63,263 nucleotides of DNA from Priapulus caudatus (lineage: Eukaryota > Priapulida > Priapulimorpha > Priapulimorphida > Priapulidae): positions 47,680 to 110,942 of the forward strand of contig NW_014577647.1 of assembly GCF_000485595.1 (NCBI RefSeq), given 5' to 3'. Each line of letters opens with the position of its first letter. Position 1 is the stretch's first letter. The notes below the pieces were generated by a model. It worked only from the letters and a program-made list of their open reading frames with translations, made no database searches and had not been told where the DNA came from. The position numbers and the translations under genes are program-made. This document shows positions 57,103 to 63,263 of this stretch, in pieces.

Positions 57103-57886
57103 AGCTCATCTGACGTAGTCGGGTGCAGCTTGTAGAATCGCATGATTGTCCGTGCGTCCGGCCGTCCGTGCGTCCGTCCGTCAACAGTTGGGCACAAATC
57201 TTAACCGCTCGCGACGCACGGTCACGATATTCGGGACGTGGGGGGGTAATCCGAAAACGAGTTGGGATGTCAAAGCTGGGGGTCAAAGGTTAAGGGTCAA
57301 GAGGTGTAAAAGAAGGGGGAACATTCCCTCCTTAACTTAAGGTATAGGGAGGAAATGCGGAATTGCGGCACAAATCTAAACGGCTCAGCCTAGGCTCGTG
57401 ATAGTTGGTGTATAACGTCATGGTAGGAAAAGCCATCACTGTACCGAAATTGGAGGTCACAGGTCAAAGGTCAATAGGGCACAGGGCAGATTTTAGACAT
57501 TTTCTGAGGACATGGTCTGACGGAGCGATTGAAAAACTTTTTTGTTTCAGCGGTGACCTACCATTTTTATGGCTTTATTGAAAGGACCATGAAATGTACT
57601 TTCTGCTGACATGCGAAGAGTAAGTGTCGGATAACATTTTGACCCTCAAGAGGAGGACCCACGGGGCAGCCCATGGCTGGCACGCTTCTAATCATAATTG
57701 TTGCATGCCAACCTGCAATGCACATGTGTCTGCAATGCATAGAGATTAGGTGGGTGCGAAAGTGTAGCTGATATCTTTGTTCCAATTGGCTACGAAAGTC
57801 AAACAAGAATAAAGAAGACTTATGTATAAGACGTCTTGCTATGCATAAATGAATTTATCAGCAGAACACCAGACACCAGATGAGCC
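57103..57886. mobile_element. Non-coding element with AGCTCATCTG / CAGATGAGC termini
   Basis: About 784 bp. The left end AGCTCATCTGACG is followed by a GTCCGTGCGTCCG-rich stretch and GGTCAAAGGT repeats. The right end CAGATGAGC is its complement. Same architecture as 51324-52225, with a different interior. Confidence 0.75.
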
Positions 57887-58540
57887 CTGTCGCACTGTGG
57901 CACTTGTTTTATCAATGCCATGTATTATTTTGTTTACTCATTATATTAAATTTATTATATATGTAATTTGATTTACAAATTTTAATGTCCTAGCATTCCA
58001 GCATAATAGTTGTATACACATTGTAAATTTGTGCGGCTTCATTTACTATTTAGCACACTGTTTAGCCGCGCAATATATACTTGCTTATAGCATACCCTAG
58101 TTTACATGTCATTATTTTCTGGATATGTGTATGGTCGGTTATAGGGACTTGGTGCATGGACTATTTACGAGTGGGCGTCTATTTACAGTGTTGTTTAAAA
58201 AAATTGAATTCTGTTCGCATATATGTTTACTTTCTTTGAACACTTTTCTGTGAATTTATCAAAGTAATAATTGTGTAGCTTGTATTGGTGTTTTAGAATT
58301 CTCCAAGAAGTAAACGTGTCAGCTTGTGTGGTCATTACCAATGCGTTATATCATGAACATATCAAGAACTGATAATACTTATCAACTCTTGCTATATATA
58401 TGTTCATGGTTGTATGTATAGGGGCACATCAGTGCCAAAAGTGTGCTATTGTTGTGCATTATGACTACATTTGTGCTTTGTGTAGCATTCGTATTACTGA
58501 GAGTAGCTTATATTGTGGGCTAAGCAGATTGTGTATTAAT

Positions 58541-59372
58541 TGTATCCCCCGCGACAAAGTCGGCGGGGATACTATGGTTTCATGTCTCCCCAGCCGCCGC
58601 CGCAGAGAATTTCCCTTCCGCTCTATATAGCTTGACCCCTAATTGACCTAGCATGACCAAACTTGGTATACTTACACATCTTGGGGAAAGGTGAGCAGCG
58701 TACCAAAACCAGGTCACTGCGACCTTTATTTGACCTTTACTTTGACCTTGATCATATTTCCCTTCTGCTCTCTAACTCGGCCCCTAATTGACCTAGCGCT
58801 ACCAAAACCAGGTCACTACGACCTTTATTTGACCTTGATCATATTTCCATTCAGCTCTATAACTCGCCCCCTAATTGACCTAGCGCGACCAAACTTCGAA
58901 TACTTACACATCTTGGGGAGAAGGTGTGTCGCATACCAAAACCAGGTCACTACGACCTTTATTTGACCTTTACCTTGACCTTGATCATATTTCCCTTCCG
59001 CTCTATAACTCGGCCCCTAATTGACCTAGCGCTACCAAACTTGGTATACTTACACATCTTGGTGTGAATGTGTCGCGTACCAAAACAAGGTCACTGCGGC
59101 TTTTATTTGACCTTGACCTTCATCATATTTTCCTTCTGCTCTATAACTCGGCCCCTAATTGACCTAGCGCGACCAAACTTCGTATACTTACACATCTTGG
59201 GCAGAAGGTGTGTTGCGTACCGAAACCAGGTCACTGCAACCTTTATTTGACATTAACCTTGACCTTGACCTTCATCATATTTTCCTTCTGCTCTATAACT
59301 CGGCCCCTAATTGACCTAGCGCGACCAAACTTCGTATACTTAGACATCTTGGGGAGAACACGGGGGATACAT
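58541..59372. mobile_element. TIR element with internal 140-150-bp tandem repeats
   Basis: Ends TGTATCCCCCGCG and CGGGGGATACA are inverted. Inside, a unit with CCCCTAATTGACCTAGCG, CTTACACATCTTGGGG, ACCAGGTCACTGCGACCTTT and TTGACCTTGATCATATTTCC occurs about five times, one of them shortened. The repeated peptides CCVPKPGHCDLYLTLT are by-products of the repeat. Confidence 0.8.
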
Positions 59373-60860
59373 GTAGTTCGCGGCAACTGCCCTTTCTAGT
59401 TTAATATCAACATCACATTCACTTTCACGAAAACGTTCTGTCATTCGACCAAGCTTGACATTTTCTTTCATTGTAACCATAATGTTTATATAATGCGAGG
59501 CAATTTTGAATAGTTCTGTAAATCATCGTACTGTGTACCGATTCAAATGAGATTAATTTGATGGTAATATATACTACACTGATAATACTTGTCCTACAGA
59601 AAATATAGTTAGTACATTCATATTCGAAGCAACACTAGTTTGTCAGTATTAAAAAAAAACCTCAGTATTAAAAAAAAAATTGCCATGTGCTTTTGTTTGC
59701 TTTCATTTGTTCAGTGAACATATTTCAGGATCAAAGTATTATAGTATATATATCAAGAGCTCATAATAGAGATCTCTATTATGAGCTCTTGATATATATA
59801 TCAAAGTATATACTATAATCTAAGATAAGATAAGATAAGTTAATATATACTATAATATCAAAGTATTATAGTATCTTTTATCTTTGTAGGGTTTTTGTTG
59901 TTTATTGATGTTTGTACAAATTTGTCGTGCAAACTGCTAGATGTTCTTTCTTGCCAAATTAATGCCAGTCTATGTTAGGTTAACCTCAGGAGCACAATCA
60001 AATTTCATACAATTGTGTAAATAGGGACAAACAAATGTTTTTTTTTATGGAGAAATTGTCAAAATCGAATTTTACTATTATTACGGTCATAATTGTGGCA
60101 TCGTGATATCAAACGTTGATTGTCAGAAATGTTCAATTACAGATGCCCATATTCAACCTTACAGGTGTTAACCTTAGAAGTATACATAAATGAATTAATA
60201 AATAAATATTTATTTGTTTATTTATTTCTATTTCTATGGTATCAGCAATGTTCAGTTATTACTTATAATTTGATTGACACAAGTTTATACCCGTATAAAA
60301 CCTGTTGAAGTACACATTCCATAGTAAGATGGTTCGAATGTTACAATATGGTGTATGTGACCATTGTTTCCAAATAAGAATCAGTTGCATGTGTACGACT
60401 GTTAGGCTTCAATGTTACTCTTACTATGGTTACAAGTGCAATGATGTTATTGTTATCGCTGTTTAAATTAAATCAAATTAGAAAATTCATATGTTATTCA
60501 TAATTATTGATTCTAAGGGTTTATAACAGGTTACAATTACTTTCAATGATATTCTAAATGCTGTTCTAAAGAGAAATACAATAAACAATTCATGAAGTTA
60601 TGAACAGGCACAGTATATATATATATACATAGTGTCTGGTCTGTTACCAGTGTGTAAATCATTACCCCTAATTATTTGGACCTATTCTGCAAGATTCATA
60701 ATTCACGAAAGATATATCACTACTCACTAGATAACAAAATGGTTTGCAGCAGTATTCCAGCAACCATTTGATCTCTCCTCAAATTTTGCACTAATTTTGA
60801 GGAATACATAAATATGTATGAAATAAAAATATACGCACATTTGCATAAAATCAACAGATG
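59373..60860. other. No gene recognised; one perfect palindrome
   Basis: AT-rich unique DNA with a 56-bp perfect palindrome at 59745-59800 centred on GAGATCTC, and TA-rich steps near 59815-59875. It probably includes the COMMD7 3' UTR at its right end. Confidence 0.65.
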
Positions 60861-61839
60861 CTATGTTAAATACTCCAAGGTACTTCGGGCCTTTTCCATC
60901 TCATGAAGAAATGAGTAGAACTGTGGCAAAGTAAGTTCTGGAATGTAAAAAAAAACAATGAATATTGTATACAAATGTAATGACACAGATAAACATTAGA
61001 AATTTGTACATATTAGTGATTATCTGCAACAGACTTACTTTAGGCAGCTTTTGTCATACTTATCCAGACACTTGTAACACACCTTTGAACTTATATTACA
61101 ATCTAAGTGGTGGACAGTCACACTGGTTTATCCCAGATGCTGAACGTGTATCAGGGGTCTACCTACATTTAGCAATACTCATTCTAAGCATCTTTCCTCA
61201 ATATGAAAAAATATAGCTACTTCAAATGACCTGTCCTACGATTGAAATAAATCTTGCTGAGCTCAATGTTTGGTACAAATTCTATAAGTTATAAAGTTAC
61301 CTAAAAACAAATGCCAATTACCAAAACTTTGCGAATGAATTAAATTTGCATGAATAAAAATAAGACATACCCATATAAACATTTTCTATTGTGTTTCCTT
61401 TATTAATGACAAGCTTCATTTGAAGGAATGTGTTGCCAGCCTTGTTACGTTCGCTGCTAGATGCTGTGACTATAAAAGACAGATTGTTGATGCATGGTAA
61501 AGTTAATTAAACTGTAACAACAAATAAAATTCTTGAGAAAAGGAAAAAAGTATTTAAATTACATAGTATTCTTTACAAATTAATTTCTGTGCACCATCAT
61601 GACTTGTACAATTTTGTACTTACAATATGTTAATAAATACCAGTAGCAAATGTAAATCAGTCAAAGATTATGGTTCATGTATCATATATGCATTATCCTG
61701 CCATTTCTAGTGTTTGTATTGTAGCTTTACCTCCAAACTTCCATTCCATATCAACCAGCTGATTGATGACTAGACCTTGGGGCCTCATTACAGGCTTTGG
61801 TATCAAGGTAGGTCCCGTTTGCGAATCCCTGGATGTGTC
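60861..61839 (-). CDS. COMMD7: COMMD7-like protein, last three exons
   Basis: Minus strand: 61839-61731 (DTSRDSQTGPTLIPKPVM, then LVINQLVDMEWKFG), 61469-61371 (VTASSSERNKAGNTFLQMKL, then NKGNTIENVYM) and 60937-60861 (ELTLPQFYSFLHEMEKARST, then LEYLT and TAG). All three join in phase with GT-AG borders and encode the complete C-terminal COMM domain, whose LVDMEWKFG and LPQFYSFLHEME motifs are those of COMMD7. COMMD7 is a subunit of the COMMD/CCDC22/CCDC93 (CCC, Commander) complex in endosomal recycling and NF-kB control. The N-terminal helical domain must lie in exons beyond 61839; I found none before the window ends. Confidence 0.93.
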
Positions 61840-62738
61840 CTGAAACAAGTTTTTAGGAATGAAGTGTGCTTGCAATTCTGCAACAAATTCTTGAATTTAC
61901 TGCTCACTAGCCTGCAGCAAAAATGGTACGTAATACGGTAATGTGTATGGTAAACAAATGTTCGCATTGGCTGCAGGGTGGTGGAACAAACCAGAAAACC
62001 ACCAAGAAACTATAAGAAATCAGATGCAAAGAAGTTACAGCCTATCTAAGAAACTGGTGCGTCACCTTCATTGCCAAGAAATGATGGCCAGATTTAGATG
62101 TTGAAAGTTTTGGTACGGCTTCAAATTTCCCCGTTACCTACCTCTTCTTGAAGTTCTTCATCACCCCCCCCCCCACTACCCGTTCTCTGCCATAGATTAT
62201 TCCTGTTTCCTTCCCCCTGCATTTCCCCAACTCATTCCCTGTAGGCTGTACACTACCACTTTCAGTCTTGGCCACCCACCTTCTTCCTAGTGTCTTTTAC
62301 GCTCTCCAGTCTTTATCCCAACACTCTCCCTCCACCACCATGCACGTTCTCCTCTCAACTTTCTTAACACACCTTCTTCCCTTTTAGTTTTAGTACTTTT
62401 TACCTTCATTCTTCTCCTACTTTACTCTGACTCCTGAGTATCTCTGCTTCCTCCTTCATTTTTTTTATTTCCTTCAATAACGAGTCAGGTTTAGCGTAGG
62501 ACTAGGGTAATTAAGGCCATTGGTCACTCAGGCACTCACAGGTGTATTCACTCTCTAACCTACTGTGTATTTGTGCATGCACAATGGCGTGCACGCTATG
62601 TGTTGCAGCGGTGTATTGGACGGTATTGAAGTAAAGTTATTAGGTCAAATCAAACATTAAGACTAAATTACTGGTACTGGTACTGGTAGGTCTAGTACTG
62701 ACAAGTTGTATTTATTAACCATTATTTTATTACGACAT
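61840..62738. other. No gene recognised
   Basis: Contains a CT/CCTTC-rich stretch at about 62150-62470. The upstream COMMD7 exons could not be identified here. Confidence 0.5.
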
Positions 62739-63263
62739 GGATATTCGTCCGAGCACCTGTTCGTATGCGCTATTCGTCCGAGCAGTTGTTGCGCATGCGC
62801 TGTTCATGTTGCATGCCTCAGGCGCACAGCACGAGTGTGTATAATCGGTAGGTAGGAAGTGTGAAGGGCAATTTTAAAAATTTTAAAATCTAGACGCTCT
62901 AAAATGCTATTTACCCTTTAGATTTTTGATTATTTTATGCCCTTTAGGCTGGGGGCCTGTAGCGTTTTGCTACGGCTGTGACGCCCCTGCATACATGCGT
63001 TGCGTATGTGGTTATACACCATAGATAGTGTTTGGTACTATCACTCGCGTATATACGAAACAGAGCGTATAATAATAGAACCGAGTATTTTTATAGTTAG
63101 TATTAGGGTTAGTGTTAGAGAGTAGGCATGGTTAGGTAGTAGGCGCCTACCTAGACTAGCATTATATTACATTTATGTAATACAACATGAACAGCGCATG
63201 CGCAACAACTGCTCGGACGAATAGCGCATAAGAACAGGTGTTCGATGCTCGGACGAATATCCA
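62739..63263. mobile_element. TIR element with about 80-bp inverted ends, reaching the window edge
   Basis: TGGATATTCGTCCGAGCA... at 62739-62815 and its complement ending ...GCTCGGACGAATATCCA at 63263 share GCGCATGCGCTGTTCATGTT and ATTCGTCCGAGCAGTTGTTG. There are small indels near the tips. The interior (about 360 bp) has no coding frame but includes TTAGGGTTAG at about 63102. Probably a non-autonomous DNA transposon. Confidence 0.85.

Noticed and set aside
58691-59399. Repeated peptide frames (VPKPGHCDLYLTLT, SITRPLIDLARP) resembling a small repeat protein
   Set aside because: Each is a separate short frame in the internal repeats of a TIR element; frames shift between copies and stops intervene.

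Overview
The window is nuclear DNA from an animal, most likely a marine invertebrate. Coding sequence is broken into short exons with GT-AG borders and matching splice phases. Simple-sequence repeats, minisatellites, fold-back elements and interstitial TTAGGG repeats are abundant. The recognisable genes are animal genes: a CPED1-like protein, a pancreatic-type M14 carboxypeptidase, a TATDN2-like TatD nuclease, a peroxisomal ABCD1/2-type ABC transporter and a COMMD7-like protein. I cannot name the species. There is no operon, CRISPR array or prophage, and I saw no intact reverse transcriptase or transposase frame.

Layout. 1-4500: microsatellites, small palindromes and one weak exon. 4502-7715 (+): TTL-like part of CPED1. 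7944-10902 (+): exons 2-7 of the carboxypeptidase. 10.9-15.8 kb: trinucleotide and minisatellite arrays. 15818-20860 (+): cadherin-like and PC-esterase part of CPED1. 20.6-26.3 kb: satellite-rich DNA. 26307-26437 (+): TATA box and exon 1 of the carboxypeptidase. 26782-27859 (-): two TATDN2 exons. 27.88-29.47 kb: second copy of the CPED1 3' end and its flank. 29656-31612 (+): carboxypeptidase exons 8-11. 34898-37335 (-): TATDN2 exons with the first TatD motif. 38.6-40.4 kb: degraded second copy of TATDN2 sequence. 41054-41266 (-): TATDN2 exon with the last two TatD motifs. 41.4-48.7 kb (-): very long repetitive N-terminal region in frame with TATDN2-type sequence. 49693-55329 (+): intact nine-exon ABCD gene. 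55.3-60.8 kb: intergenic repeats and terminal-inverted-repeat elements. 60861-61839 (-): last three COMMD7-like exons.

Main observation. The 11 carboxypeptidase exons are complete, phase-compatible and add up to 420 codons plus a start-to-stop frame, but lie in the order 2-7, 1, 8-11, interleaved with CPED1 and TATDN2 exons. TATDN2 exons are likewise out of order, and several segments occur twice, one copy carrying many single-base indels. The breakpoints coincide with CTG/CTA or TCTA microsatellites. I infer that the window is a mosaic mis-assembly of noisy long reads (or of two haplotypes) and not a real nested-gene system; the ABCD and COMMD7 parts look sound.

The genes have no evident shared pathway. 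The ABCD gene would import very-long-chain acyl-CoA into peroxisomes, the carboxypeptidase is a secreted digestive-type zymogen, CPED1 is a secretory-pathway protein with a TTL-like region and an esterase domain, TATDN2 is a metal-dependent nuclease, and COMMD7 is a subunit of the Commander/CCC trafficking complex.
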